A stretch of 64,000 nt of DNA from the NCBI RefSeq assembly GCF_014837155.1, contig NZ_JACYHA010000005.1:186001-250000 (forward strand), in the 5' to 3' direction. Origin of the DNA: Litchfieldia stipae (GTDB lineage: Bacteria; Bacillota; Bacilli; Bacillales; Bacillaceae_L). A program made the translations under genes and the position numbers. The notes beneath the pieces were generated by a model that ran no database searches, had not been told where the DNA came from, and saw only the letters and a program-made list of their open reading frames with translations. Below, piece by piece: positions 55,773 through 64,000 of the stretch (position 1 is the stretch's first letter; the number at the start of each line of letters is the position of its first letter).

Positions 55773-56687
55773 TTGATTCACATTAAAGATTTAAAAAATG
55801 GCTTAGATATATTCAAAGCATTAAGTTCTAGTGTACGTGTAGAGATAATTAATCTACTATCGACGAATGAGCGTATGAATTTAAATGAAATAGCAGAGCA
55901 TCTTAAGCTTACAAATGGGGCTGTAACGATGCATATTAGAAAACTAGAGGATAGTGGTCTGATTAAAATCACATCTGCTGTTGGCCGGCATGGTATTCAA
56001 AAGATTTGTTATCTAAATGAGGATTCTCTAACAGTAGATCTACGAAAAAAGGATATTGAGGAGCATCTATATGAGTATGATATCAAAGTTGGCCATTATA
56101 GTGACTATCATATTGAACCTACATGTGGGCTAGCAACAAAGGATAGTATTATCGGTGAATTTGATGATCCTCGCTATTTTGCAGATCCTAAGCATATTCA
56201 TGCAGACATTTTGTGGCTTACAAAAGGGTATGTTGAATATCGGATTCCAAATTATTTAAACAAAAATGAAGAGTTTAGAGAATTGCAGTTTATTATGGAG
56301 CTTGGATCGGAGGCCCCAAACTATAATCATAATTGGCCATCTGATATTCACTTCTTTTTAAATAACATTGAATTAGGATATTGGACCTCTCCAGGAGATT
56401 TCGGTGAAACAAAAGGGCATTGTAATCCTTCATGGTGGCCACCGAATCTGAATCAATATGGACAGCTTAAGCTGCTTAGAATTAATCATGAAGGAACGTA
56501 TATGGATGGGAGCAAAATTTCAGATGTAACAATTGATGAGATCAATCTGACATCGAAGTCTGATATTAAATTTAAGCTTGCTGTCAGCGAACATGGTAAT
56601 AGTGGTGGGTTAACGATCTTCGGTAAGCATTTCGGCAATTATGAACAGGATATCATTGCTAGATTAATTTATGATGTGGTGAAGTAA
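55773..56687 (+). CDS. ArsR-type regulator fused to a large C-terminal domain
   Basis: About 304 residues from TTG 55773 (MIHIKDLKNGLDIFKALSSS); GTG 55764 overlaps the ribosome site. The winged helix is at about 8-75 (NLNEIAEHLKLTNGAVTMHI). ArsR repressors normally end near 100 residues, but here some 200 more follow. They contain a metal-like ECTHG-type start (EPTCGLATKD) and a tryptophan- and asparagine-rich beta region (NYNHNWPSDIHFFLNNIELG, CNPSWWPPNLNQYG). I infer a sugar-sensing beta-sandwich. It diverges from the abfA operon and probably regulates it. Confidence 0.75.
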   Translation: MIHIKDLKNGLDIFKALSSSVRVEIINLLSTNERMNLNEIAEHLKLTNGAVTMHIRKLEDSGLIKITSAVGRHGIQKICYLNEDSLTVDLRKKDIEEHLYEYDIKVGHYSDYHIEPTCGLATKDSIIGEFDDPRYFADPKHIHADILWLTKGYVEYRIPNYLNKNEEFRELQFIMELGSEAPNYNHNWPSDIHFFLNNIELGYWTSPGDFGETKGHCNPSWWPPNLNQYGQLKLLRINHEGTYMDGSKISDVTIDEINLTSKSDIKFKLAVSEHGNSGGLTIFGKHFGNYEQDIIARLIYDVVK

Positions 56688-56698
56688 CATCTTCTAAT

Positions 56699-56739
56699 AA
56701 AACAACCATCAGATGAACAATCAATCTGATGGTTGTTTT
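56699..56739. terminator. Convergent terminator, regulator / Gfo-Idh gene
   Basis: AAAACAACCATCAGAT and ATCTGATGGTTGTTTT form a perfect stem of about 16 bases with a 9-base loop. Confidence 0.9.
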
Positions 56740-56746
56740 GGTATGA

Positions 56747-57739
56747 TCAAAGGTTAATAAACGTACCTGATTCAATTGATTGATAGCATGCTTCGATTAC
56801 CTTCATATTTAGTATAGCTAGTTCACCAGGATATTTTAATTCAATCGCTGGATCTAAAACAGCATCTGAAAAGTGCTCTACCTGCAGGATATATTGTTCT
56901 CCAAAGATTTTCTCTTCTCTTTTGACAGAACCCTTTTCTACGATTATTACTCCGATGTTTCCATTTACATCTGGACGATACGCTGTAGGTACATTAATCG
57001 TGCCTTTCGTTCCAATGATTTCATATTGGTTTCGAAATGTCATATCAAAGCTACAATCAAAAACAACATCTACTCCACCTTCCATTTTCATCATGACCAC
57101 GGACGTCGTCTCCACGTTATACTTAGGATGAATCGTAGATTTCACCCCTACTGTAACAGGCTCACTTTCTAGTAAATGACGAGAGGAATGTATGCAGTAA
57201 CACCCTACATCAAAGATGCTTCCCCCTCCTAGCTTCGAATCCATTCGGATATTTCCTTCCGGTTCATTCATGAAAAATGAAAAACTAGCTTTCATGAGTT
57301 TTACTTCACCTATTTCACCAGAATGTATGATTTCTTTCACACGTTCATGCTGTGGATGAAATTGGTACATAAAGGCTTCCATAAATCGAACACCATATTC
57401 ATGGCAAACTGTTACCATTTCTTTGGTATCCTCAGCTGTAAGTGAAGCTGGTTTTTCACATAGTACATGCTTCCCTCTTTCAGCTGCCTTTTTGACCCAT
57501 TCCTTATGTAACGTATTCGGAAGAGGAATATAGACTGCATCAACCTCTGGGTCATCAAGCAACTCTTCGTAGCTAGTATAGGCTTTAGGAATTTGCAATC
57601 TTTCTGCTACCTCGATCGCCTTCCTCCCTCTACTTGCAATCGCAACAACCTCAGCATTGTTAGCCCTTTTAATTGCTGGAATTAACTGTGTTTGTGCAAT
57701 ATTAGCAGTACTTAAAATCCCCCATTTAACGAACGTCAT
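56747..57739 (-). CDS. Gfo/Idh/MocA-family oxidoreductase
   Basis: 330 residues from ATG 57739 (MTFVKWGILSTANIAQTQLI), eight bases after GGAGG. An N-terminal NAD(P) Rossmann fold, the CEKPAS motif with the catalytic Lys and a C-terminal substrate domain are clear. Located 62 bases after xylB, it may reduce or oxidise a pentose derivative (for example a xylose dehydrogenase-like step), but this is inferred from position only. Confidence 0.85.
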   Translation of the reverse strand: MTFVKWGILSTANIAQTQLIPAIKRANNAEVVAIASRGRKAIEVAERLQIPKAYTSYEELLDDPEVDAVYIPLPNTLHKEWVKKAAERGKHVLCEKPASLTAEDTKEMVTVCHEYGVRFMEAFMYQFHPQHERVKEIIHSGEIGEVKLMKASFSFFMNEPEGNIRMDSKLGGGSIFDVGCYCIHSSRHLLESEPVTVGVKSTIHPKYNVETTSVVMMKMEGGVDVVFDCSFDMTFRNQYEIIGTKGTINVPTAYRPDVNGNIGVIIVEKGSVKREEKIFGEQYILQVEHFSDAVLDPAIELKYPGELAILNMKVIEACYQSIESGTFINL

Positions 57740-57801
57740 ATACATCGCCTCCTGTTCCATTATACAAATACTTGATTAATAGAAACAATGACTGTGATCC
57801 C

Positions 57802-59301
57802 TTACTTTCTAAATTCTTTTAATTCTTCATTTATTTCTCTTGTTTGGTTGTAGATCGTCTTATAGATCTTAAATAGCTTTTTGTAGGCAATTACATTTTC
57901 TTCAATCGGTGTATATGTTTCAGCAGGTATAAGAAACTGATCAGCACACTCCTGTAGAGATTGATGCCAACCTGATCCATACGCAGCAAGAATGGCTGCA
58001 CCCATTCCAGGTCCTTGCTCACTCTTTAATTTCACAATTTCCGCATTAAACAAATCCGATTGAATCTGCAACCATTCCTTATTCTTTGCTCCACCCCCAA
58101 TTGAAATAATCGTATCAATTTGTTTCCCATTTTCACGGAAAATTTCAATCGACTCATTCAATGAGAATGTGATTCCTTCAATAACAGCACGAACAAAATC
58201 CTTACGTGTATGTGATGCATCAGCACCAATAAAGCTCGCGCGAATCGTTGAATCTGCATGTGGAGTTCGTTCACCAACTAAATAAGGAGTGAACATTAAC
58301 CCATTTGATCCAATTGGAACAGTATCCATGCCATCAACAAAATCCTCAAAGCTTTCACCAGGGGCAAATACATCCTTGAACCAACTTAAGCTATATCCCG
58401 CCGCTAATGTCACACCCATTGTATAAAAGGCGTTTTCCTCAGAATGGTTAAAGTAATGAACCTTCCCTTCAAAATCAAGGTCTTTATTTGATTCATATGA
58501 CAAAATAACTCCTGATGTTCCAACACTACATAATGTCTTTCCTTCTGATAAAATACCAGAACCGACAGCACCACAAGCATTATCTGCTCCACCAGCGAAT
58601 ACCTTAGTTGTTTCAGAAAGACCAGTGATAGCAGCAAAGTCGGACGTAATCCCCCCAACACAATCAATGGATTCAACTAATGGTGGACAAAGCTCAAAAG
58701 GAATATCCACTAAACGGCAAATTTCCTCACTCCAGCTTTTTTCCGCAACATTTAATAATAAGGTACCCGCCGCATCAGAATATTCGCTATGTAGCTCTCC
58801 AGTTAAGCGATATCTCAAATAATCCTTCGGTAATAAAAACACAGAAGCTTGTGCAAACACATCTGGTTCATTTTCTTTCACCCATAGGATTTTTGGTAAT
58901 GTAAAGCCTTCGAGTGCCGGATTCTTTGTAATTTGCAGAAGCTTTTCTTTACCGACCATCTCATATATGTCCTGACATTGCTTTGATGTTCTTGTGTCAT
59001 TCCAAAGGATGGCAGGCCTGAGAACCTCTTTGTTTTCATTTAAAAGAACAAGCCCATGCATTTGTCCAGAAAAGCTAATTCCTTCAATATCTTCCACATT
59101 CCCATCAAAACCGTGGACGATTTCAGACAATGCTTCAGTCGTCTTATCTACCCACTCCTCTGGATTTTGTTCACTGTAACCTGACTTTTCCTGAATTAAT
59201 GGGTATGATTTAGATGCTTCTTGAACGACATCCCCATTTTGATTAACTAACAACACTTTTACAGCACTTGTACCTAAGTCAATACCGATAACATATTTCA
59301 T
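57802..59301 (-). CDS. xylB: Xylulokinase
   Basis: 499 residues of the FGGY kinase family: GIDLGTSAVKVLLV at the N-terminus, SGQMHGLV near 80 (the xylulokinase MHG motif), GGADNACGAVG and the late GGGAKNKEWLQIQSD. It phosphorylates D-xylulose for the pentose phosphate pathway. It follows xylA after a strong hairpin terminator. AAGGAG is squeezed between that hairpin and the ATG, suggesting reduced expression relative to xylA. Confidence 0.95.
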   Translation of the reverse strand: MKYVIGIDLGTSAVKVLLVNQNGDVVQEASKSYPLIQEKSGYSEQNPEEWVDKTTEALSEIVHGFDGNVEDIEGISFSGQMHGLVLLNENKEVLRPAILWNDTRTSKQCQDIYEMVGKEKLLQITKNPALEGFTLPKILWVKENEPDVFAQASVFLLPKDYLRYRLTGELHSEYSDAAGTLLLNVAEKSWSEEICRLVDIPFELCPPLVESIDCVGGITSDFAAITGLSETTKVFAGGADNACGAVGSGILSEGKTLCSVGTSGVILSYESNKDLDFEGKVHYFNHSEENAFYTMGVTLAAGYSLSWFKDVFAPGESFEDFVDGMDTVPIGSNGLMFTPYLVGERTPHADSTIRASFIGADASHTRKDFVRAVIEGITFSLNESIEIFRENGKQIDTIISIGGGAKNKEWLQIQSDLFNAEIVKLKSEQGPGMGAAILAAYGSGWHQSLQECADQFLIPAETYTPIEENVIAYKKLFKIYKTIYNQTREINEELKEFRK

Positions 59302-59322
59302 CTATGCTCATCTCCTTAATGA

Positions 59323-59350
59323 AAAAGGATGTGCCACTGACACATCCTTT
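59323..59350 (-). terminator. Terminator or attenuator between xylA and xylB
   Basis: AAAGGATGTG (59324-59333) and CACATCCTTT (59341-59350) form a perfect 10-base stem with a 7-base loop. Five T follow on the minus strand, so xylA transcripts should stop here part of the time. Confidence 0.8.
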
Positions 59351-59363
59351 CAAGTTGTGAATA

Positions 59364-60695
59364 TTAAACCGTTACACCCGCTGATACATTTAAGATATAA
59401 CGATTGATCGTTGCTTTTAATAACTCTTGACGGCCAGATTTATTTTCGATATTTTCTAAATCAAGTGCATAAGCTTCAAGCTTGTGAAGGTCTGTTTTAC
59501 CTTCAACAATATCAAGGCCAATCCCATGAGTATAACTGCTATAACGGTCTGCAATAAAGTTTTCTAGCACTTGATCATCGATTAGCTTCTGAGCTACCTT
59601 GAAGCCGATCGCAAATGCGTCCATTCCCGCAATATGTGCGTGGAATAAGTCATCAGTATCAAATGAACCACGACGCACCTTCGCATCAAAGTTCAAGCCA
59701 CCTTTTCCAAGGCCACCATTTTTGATAATTTCATACATTGCAAGAGTAGTAGTATATAAGTCAGTTGGGAATTCATCTGTGTCCCATCCTAGTAAGGTAT
59801 CACCTTGGTTTGCATCAACTGAACCAAGCATACCATTGATACGTGCTGTACGTAATTCATGCTCAAATGTATGTCCAGCTAATGTCGCATGGTTTGCTTC
59901 AATATTAAATTTGAAAGAATCTGTTAGATCATATTTTTGCAAGAAAGCTAATCCAGTTGCAACATCAAAATCATATTGATGAGTCGATGGCTCTTTTGGC
60001 TTTGGTTCAATTAAGAATGGTGCGTCAAAGCCGATTTCCTTTGAATAATCCACAGCCATATGGAAGAAGCGTGCTAGATTATCGAGCTCAAGCCCCATAT
60101 CCGTATTTAAAAGTGTTTCATACCCTTCACGTCCACCCCAGAATACATAATTCTCAGCACCAAGCTCTTTCCCTACTTCAAGCCCTTTTTTCACCTTTGC
60201 TGCTGAATATGCAAACACATCGGCATTAGATGAAGTTGCAGCACCAAACACATAACGTGGGTTTGTGAACATATTAGCAGTATTCCATAGAAGCTTCGTA
60301 TTACTTGTTTTCATATATTCTTTAATCATTGCAACAATGACATCTAGGTTTCTATTAGTCTCTCTTAATGTGCTTCCTTCAGGCGCTATATCTACATCAT
60401 GGAAAGCAAAGAATGGTGCATTCATTTTTTCAAAGAATTCAAATGCTGCTTCAACACGTGCTTTCGCTTTATCTAATCCAGTTAAATGATCCCAAGGACG
60501 GATAGCCGTTCCAGCACCGAATGGGTCCGCACCTTCACCTGTAAATGTATGCCAGTAAGCAATTGAATAACGTAGAAATTCTTGCATCGACTTCCCGCCA
60601 ACAATTTCTTCTGGATTATAGTACTTAAATGAGAAAGGATTAGTTGAATTTGGACCTTCGTATTGTACTTTGTTTACATTTGGAAAATAAGCCAT
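59364..60695 (-). CDS. xylA: Xylose isomerase
   Basis: 443 residues of the class II xylose isomerases. Catalytic His lies in [13 protein letters not shown]. Metal ligands are in [37 protein letters not shown] and [12 protein letters not shown]. It converts D-xylose to D-xylulose in the cytoplasm. It has a SigA promoter overlapped by a XylR operator, and a cluster of cre-like sites downstream of the promoter, so it is induced by xylose and repressed by CcpA. Confidence 0.96.
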   Translation of the reverse strand: MAYFPNVNKVQYEGPNSTNPFSFKYYNPEEIVGGKSMQEFLRYSIAYWHTFTGEGADPFGAGTAIRPWDHLTGLDKAKARVEAAFEFFEKMNAPFFAFHDVDIAPEGSTLRETNRNLDVIVAMIKEYMKTSNTKLLWNTANMFTNPRYVFGAATSSNADVFAYSAAKVKKGLEVGKELGAENYVFWGGREGYETLLNTDMGLELDNLARFFHMAVDYSKEIGFDAPFLIEPKPKEPSTHQYDFDVATGLAFLQKYDLTDSFKFNIEANHATLAGHTFEHELRTARINGMLGSVDANQGDTLLGWDTDEFPTDLYTTTLAMYEIIKNGGLGKGGLNFDAKVRRGSFDTDDLFHAHIAGMDAFAIGFKVAQKLIDDQVLENFIADRYSSYTHGIGLDIVEGKTDLHKLEAYALDLENIENKSGRQELLKATINRYILNVSAGVTV

Positions 60696-60739
60696 TTTAC
60701 ATTCCTCCTAAGATTCTATTAAATTAAGGATTGACTAAT

Positions 60740-60778
60740 TTTAACCGTTTATGTAACCGTTTTCTGCAAGCGGTTAAA
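60740..60778. promoter_or_regulatory. Cluster of cre-like sites in the xylA leader
   Basis: TGTAACCGTTTTCT (60752-60765) matches 13 of 14 cre positions. It overlaps TGCAAGCGGTTAAA (60765-60778), and a third, weaker TTTAACCGTTTATG (60741-60754) overlaps on the other side. All lie just downstream of the xylA -10 box, a roadblock position. In B. subtilis the xylA cre lies inside the coding sequence instead. Confidence 0.7.
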
Positions 60779-60794
60779 CTATCAACTTACTTTG

Positions 60795-60823
60795 AGTATA
60801 TCAGCCTAAACTTAATTTGTCTA
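60795..60823 (-). promoter_or_regulatory. xylA promoter
   Basis: TAGACA (60818-60823), 17 bases, TATACT (60795-60800) on the minus strand, a good SigA promoter 100 bases before xylA. Confidence 0.75.
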
Positions 60824-60839
60824 TCCAATAAACTAAGTT
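60809..60839. promoter_or_regulatory. XylR operator (xylO)
   Basis: A 31-base imperfect palindrome centred at 60824: AACTTAATTTGT on the left and ATAAACTAAGTT on the right, like the Bacillus xylO half-site TTAGTTTGTT. It covers the xylA -35 box and the start region of xylR. Confidence 0.75.
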
Positions 60840-60890
60840 TGTGATAAAATTAATTAAAACGTGACAAATTCATTACAGGGGCGAATAAAG

Positions 60891-62063
60891 ATGCAAATGA
60901 CATGGAATCAACAAGTCGTGAAACGCAATAATAAATCTCTTGTGTTACAAATGATTAAGGATCATGCTCCCCTCTCGCGTGCAGATATCTCTCAGCGAAC
61001 TGGATTAAATAAATCGACAGTTTCTTCTTTAATTAATGAATTATTAGAGGATGAATTAGTGTATGAAACAGGGCCTGGGGAATCTAGCGGAGGACGTCGA
61101 CCCGTCTTACTTCTATTCAATCAAGTTGCAGGATATTCAATTGGAATTGATATTGGCGTCAACTATTTATTAGGCATCCTTACAGATCTTCAAGGCAAGA
61201 TTATTTATGAAAAGAATATCCCGCTAAAACAACTTGATTATGAAAAAGTAGCAATACAAGTAAAAGAAATCATTCACCACCTCATCGATATGACTCCAAC
61301 AAGTCGATATGGTGTCGTTGGGATTGGAATCGGTGTTCCAGGAATTGTGAATAAAGAAGGAAAAGTATTATTAGCGCCTAACTTAGGCTGGAAAGATACC
61401 TTGCTCAAAAAAGAGCTTGAACTCGAATTTGAACTGCCTGTTATTATTGAAAACGAGGCTAATGCTGGTGCCTTCGGTGAAATGCGATTTGGAGCTGGTC
61501 AGCTTTTTGAGAACATTACCTATATCAGTGCAAGTATCGGAATTGGTGTTGGCTTAATTTTAAAAAGCGAATTATACCGTGGGAAAAATGGCTTCTCTGG
61601 GGAATCAGGACATATGCTCATTGACCTGAATGGAAGAACATGCAGCTGTGGCAGAAACGGCTGTTGGGAGGCTTATGCATCTGAGCATGCACTATTGAAA
61701 GAGGCAAAAGAACTCTTCGGTACTGAGATGACATTAGAGGAATTAATTGAACAAGCAAACAAATCTAATCAAGTTGTTATTAATCTATTTCAGCGCGTAG
61801 GACAATACATTGGTTACGGGATTACGAACTTAGTCAACACCCTCAATCCCCAGCAAATCATTATTGGCAATCGAATGACGATGGCAAAGGACTTTCTAGA
61901 AGAATCTGTTAGAAACGCAATCTATGAGCAATCACTTCCTTTCCATCAGCAAGACTTATCGGTTCAATTTTCTGAGCTAACAATCTACTCTGCTGCACTT
62001 GGGGTTTCAGCATTCGTTGTCGAAAACTTCTTCAAACAAGAAGAATTAATCGAACAAACATAA
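60891..62063 (+). CDS. xylR: Xylose repressor XylR, ROK family
   Basis: 390 residues from ATG 60891 (MQMTWNQQVVKRNNKSLVLQ) behind AGGGG; GTG 60861 lacks a ribosome site. The winged helix (SRADISQRTGLNKSTVSSLI) is at about 28-47. The ROK sensor carries IGIDIGVNYLLGILTD, GIGIGVPGIVN and the zinc motif CSCGRNGCWE. Without xylose it binds the operator at 60809; xylose releases it. Divergent from xylA as in B. subtilis, and followed by a good terminator. Confidence 0.95.
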   Translation: MQMTWNQQVVKRNNKSLVLQMIKDHAPLSRADISQRTGLNKSTVSSLINELLEDELVYETGPGESSGGRRPVLLLFNQVAGYSIGIDIGVNYLLGILTDLQGKIIYEKNIPLKQLDYEKVAIQVKEIIHHLIDMTPTSRYGVVGIGIGVPGIVNKEGKVLLAPNLGWKDTLLKKELELEFELPVIIENEANAGAFGEMRFGAGQLFENITYISASIGIGVGLILKSELYRGKNGFSGESGHMLIDLNGRTCSCGRNGCWEAYASEHALLKEAKELFGTEMTLEELIEQANKSNQVVINLFQRVGQYIGYGITNLVNTLNPQQIIIGNRMTMAKDFLEESVRNAIYEQSLPFHQQDLSVQFSELTIYSAALGVSAFVVENFFKQEELIEQT

Positions 62064-62079
62064 TAGATAAAGTCACAGA

Positions 62080-62117
62080 AAACACTCATTCTATGAAAAG
62101 AATGAGTGTTTGTTTTT
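62080..62117 (+). terminator. Terminator after xylR
   Basis: AAACACTCATTC and GAATGAGTGTTT form a 12-base perfect stem with an 8-base loop, followed by GTTTTTA. Confidence 0.9.
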
Positions 62118-62165
62118 ATAGCATTTAAATCAAAGATATAACTTATTATAAAAGTGAGAAATCTA

Positions 62166-62214
62166 GCAGGCTGAATACACGTAGACTCCCGCGGGATGCG
62201 TGTATTCAGCCTGC
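62166..62214. repeat. Dispersed palindromic repeat, short copy
   Basis: GCAGGCTGAATACAC and its perfect 15-base inverse GTGTATTCAGCCTGC flank a 19-base interior (62181-62199) with GACTCCCGCGGGA. Compared with the copy at 47338, position 5 of the arm changed A to G with the matching T to C in the other arm. Confidence 0.85.
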
Positions 62215-62259
62215 AGCTTTATAAGCCAACTATTTATACGAAAACCGCCTAATATACTA

Positions 62260-63414
62260 TCAGGCATTCGGCAGCCAAATCCGATAATTCCCACTAAGCG
62301 CTAACATGCTAAACATATATAAGCAGTTATCATAATATCTTCTTACACCCGTGCGCACCGGTATATTCCAAAATAATTCAACGGTTTCCTTCGCATGTGG
62401 ACCATTCACTGTAGCTAATGAAGCCATCGCATTTGTCGCAATCAAACCAACTGGATGTAATGCCTTCTCTTCAAAGGGTGTCCCATCAATCTTATACCTT
62501 CGATAGTCCTCTGGATGCTTATCAGCAAAGAACGCTTGAATCTTATTTGCAGCTTCAGTTTGCCAAGGATCTTTCTTGAACCATTCATAATCCAATCCAA
62601 TATTTGCTGCCACACGATATGAATCACTAAAGAAATGGCCATAGCCTCTTTCATCATTTGGACGACCATCGTAATAGGCATACTCAGGTGCTAACCCTGT
62701 GTCTGGATGACACGAAATCTTCAAATAATTACGACTTGCCACTGCTGCTTCCTTCCAAAACTCTCGATCCTCTTCATTTGCCCAAAGTGCAAACAATTCA
62801 TAGAAATGTGGGAGATGGTAAGAAGGATCGGAAAATTCCACTTCTGGCACAAACTTAATTAGTTTATTGTCACGATTCCACATCGGATGACCATCATGAT
62901 TTTCACCCTTATGAAGGCAATCTCTTAATAACTGTCTTGCTTGGACACTATAATCAAACGGATCTTCATCCCCGTCACCCCAGCGATGAGCAGCAAAGAA
63001 CAAGGCAAGGGCAAAGAACTCCTCACCATCTGGAGCAGGTCCATAAGAGTTTTTCTTTCCATCTGGTCTGCATGACCAAGCGAAATATCCTGCATGCAGT
63101 CCTTCAGTCATATACATATTCTTCTTCGCCCAATACCATAAACGATCAAACACGTCTTTTTTATCAAGCTGTACAGCCATCATCATACCGTATGACATTC
63201 CTTCTGTTCGAACATCTAGATTCCCTGTATCAAGTAGATATCCACTCTGTTCATCTGGTTCAAAATAAATCCTTGTTTCCTCATCACCATAAAAGATCTG
63301 ATTCCAGCTATCTTCAACTCTTGCTTGAATGTCTTCTTCAGAAAATCCATATTCTTTAAATACATTACGATATACTCCTGTATAAAATGAACCATTCGTT
63401 ATTATTGTTTCCAT
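62260..63414 (-). CDS. rex: Reducing-end xylose-releasing exo-oligoxylanase, GH8
   Basis: 384 residues of glycoside hydrolase family 8, similar in length and sequence pattern to the Rex enzyme of Bacillus halodurans. The catalytic acid is Glu71 in DVRTEGMSYGMMM, and the base is expected in the NDERGYGHFFSDSYR region near 263. No signal peptide. It splits xylose from the reducing end of xylo-oligosaccharides inside the cell. It lies 19 bases after the GH39 gene and feeds xylA-xylB. Confidence 0.93.
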   Translation of the reverse strand: METIITNGSFYTGVYRNVFKEYGFSEEDIQARVEDSWNQIFYGDEETRIYFEPDEQSGYLLDTGNLDVRTEGMSYGMMMAVQLDKKDVFDRLWYWAKKNMYMTEGLHAGYFAWSCRPDGKKNSYGPAPDGEEFFALALFFAAHRWGDGDEDPFDYSVQARQLLRDCLHKGENHDGHPMWNRDNKLIKFVPEVEFSDPSYHLPHFYELFALWANEEDREFWKEAAVASRNYLKISCHPDTGLAPEYAYYDGRPNDERGYGHFFSDSYRVAANIGLDYEWFKKDPWQTEAANKIQAFFADKHPEDYRRYKIDGTPFEEKALHPVGLIATNAMASLATVNGPHAKETVELFWNIPVRTGVRRYYDNCLYMFSMLALSGNYRIWLPNA

Positions 63415-63433
63415 AGATATCCCAACCCCTTTA

Positions 63434-64000
63434 TTAATAAGAAGTAATTAATGAATCATCTAAACCTATATATGTGTCAGTCTCATCATGAACCGGTGTG
63501 ATTTCGACCAATGTGACTTCATTTTTCGTTAGAGTCATCGCTAGAGTCAACATTCCATCCTCTGTTTGAGTTCGTTCTGTGCTTACTTTAGGATTAGCTA
63601 ACGCTCTTAATGTCTCGACCGAGGCTTTATCAGGAAAACGCGGTCTCCCCATTTGCTGCCATGCTTTCCATGGATTTGCGTGGTTTTCATCCACCGTTTG
63701 ACGTTTAATAAAATTCTCCTTACAAGGAACAGGAATCTTCATTTCTATTGTTCTTTCATATCCTCTACCTTTTTCCATGACAACATTCCAAGCAACAAGT
63801 GAAATCGAACCATTTGCTCTTCTAGTTACAATGATTTTGTCATCGCGATAGAGCAACTCTTCTCCTAGCTGATTGAAGAAAGAAAATAAATGAAAGGTCG
63901 GTTTCGGAATTCGATTAAGTCCAATCAAACCGAAGCCACCATGAAACTGAGCCTTAGGTACATCTAATTCCTCGAACACATCGCTAAATGTCCAATAAGA
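63434..64000 (-). CDS. GH39 beta-xylosidase, C-terminal part
   Basis: At least 189 residues; the frame stays open to the right edge, so the first visible residues are SYWTFSDVFEE and the N-terminal barrel is outside the window. This motif with FHGGFGLIGLNRIPKPTFHL is characteristic of GH39 beta-xylosidases (XynB type). The visible beta-sandwich part has no catalytic residues. The apparent ATG at 63979 is internal. It is upstream of rex in one transcript and should release xylose from the non-reducing end. Confidence 0.85.
   Translation of the reverse strand, partial: SYWTFSDVFEELDVPKAQFHGGFGLIGLNRIPKPTFHLFSFFNQLGEELLYRDDKIIVTRRANGSISLVAWNVVMEKGRGYERTIEMKIPVPCKENFIKRQTVDENHANPWKAWQQMGRPRFPDKASVETLRALANPKVSTERTQTEDGMLTLAMTLTKNEVTLVEITPVHDETDTYIGLDDSLITSY

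Noticed and set aside
63434-63979. Stand-alone 181-residue gene at the right edge
   Set aside because: The frame continues to the window end with YWTFSDVFEE, typical of the interior of GH39 enzymes, so this is a truncated view of a larger gene.

Overview
This is an AT-rich chromosomal segment from a member of the Bacillaceae (Bacillus sensu lato). Gene content and order follow the ytx-ytf part of the Bacillus subtilis chromosome closely: acsA/acuABC, ccpA, aroA, ytxJHG, murC, sftA, ytpQ, ytpP, ytoP, ytzB, ytnP, trmB, ytzH, ytmP, amyX, ytlR, ytlQ, ytlP, ytkP, pepV, ytzE, a pseudouridine synthase, murJ, ytfP and cse60. Consensus Shine-Dalgarno sequences, many TTG/GTG starts, intrinsic terminators after most units and sporulation genes fit a low-GC endospore former. 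No rRNA, tRNA, CRISPR array, prophage or intact insertion sequence was seen.

Layout. 1-7.3 kb: acetate metabolism (acsA fragment diverging from acuABC around a cre site), the catabolite regulator ccpA with its own upstream cre, aroA, and a general-stress operon ytxGHJ with a SigB-like promoter. The motP-motS pair that B. subtilis carries between acuC and ccpA is absent. 7.4-25 kb: an M29 aminopeptidase, murC, the SftA translocase, ytpQ/ytpP (without ytpR), an EIIC-like membrane protein, peptidase ytoP, lactonase ytnP, trmB, ytzH/ytmP, pullulanase amyX and lipid kinase ytlR. 25-32 kb: ytlQ, an inserted lrgAB pair, ytlP, ytkP, a CtaG-like protein and the divergent citR/citA pair. 32-41 kb is more variable: a Fur-boxed hmoA, a PadR/HAAS/DUF4173 membrane operon, a degenerate HMA-fold protein, a sigma-factor/second-clpP operon, an MFS carrier, pepV and a K+ channel. 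41-47 kb: ytzE, pseudouridine synthase, a Gly-rich coiled-coil protein, murJ, ytfP, cse60 and a GNAT protein. 47-51 kb: two peptide-type ABC permeases without partners and an aldo/keto reductase.

51-64 kb is a hemicellulose block. Two GH51 arabinofuranosidases and a GH43 enzyme remove arabinose side chains. They diverge from an ArsR-type regulator that carries a long C-terminal domain. A GH8 Rex exo-oligoxylanase and a GH39 beta-xylosidase (cut by the window end) turn xylo-oligosaccharides into xylose, and xylA-xylB feed it to the pentose phosphate pathway. XylR, its palindromic operator over the xylA -35 box and a downstream cre cluster give xylose induction plus CcpA repression; ccpA itself lies 56 kb away in the same window.

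Non-coding structure stands out. One palindromic repeat family occurs three times, always between convergent genes and with a compensatory base-pair change between two copies. A second two-hairpin module (GGTGCC..GGCACC plus GGGAC..GTCCC) occurs three times, and related motifs are built into ordinary terminators. Several starts were moved from the longest ORF to the codon that fits the ribosome binding site, including a probable CTG start for ytlQ.
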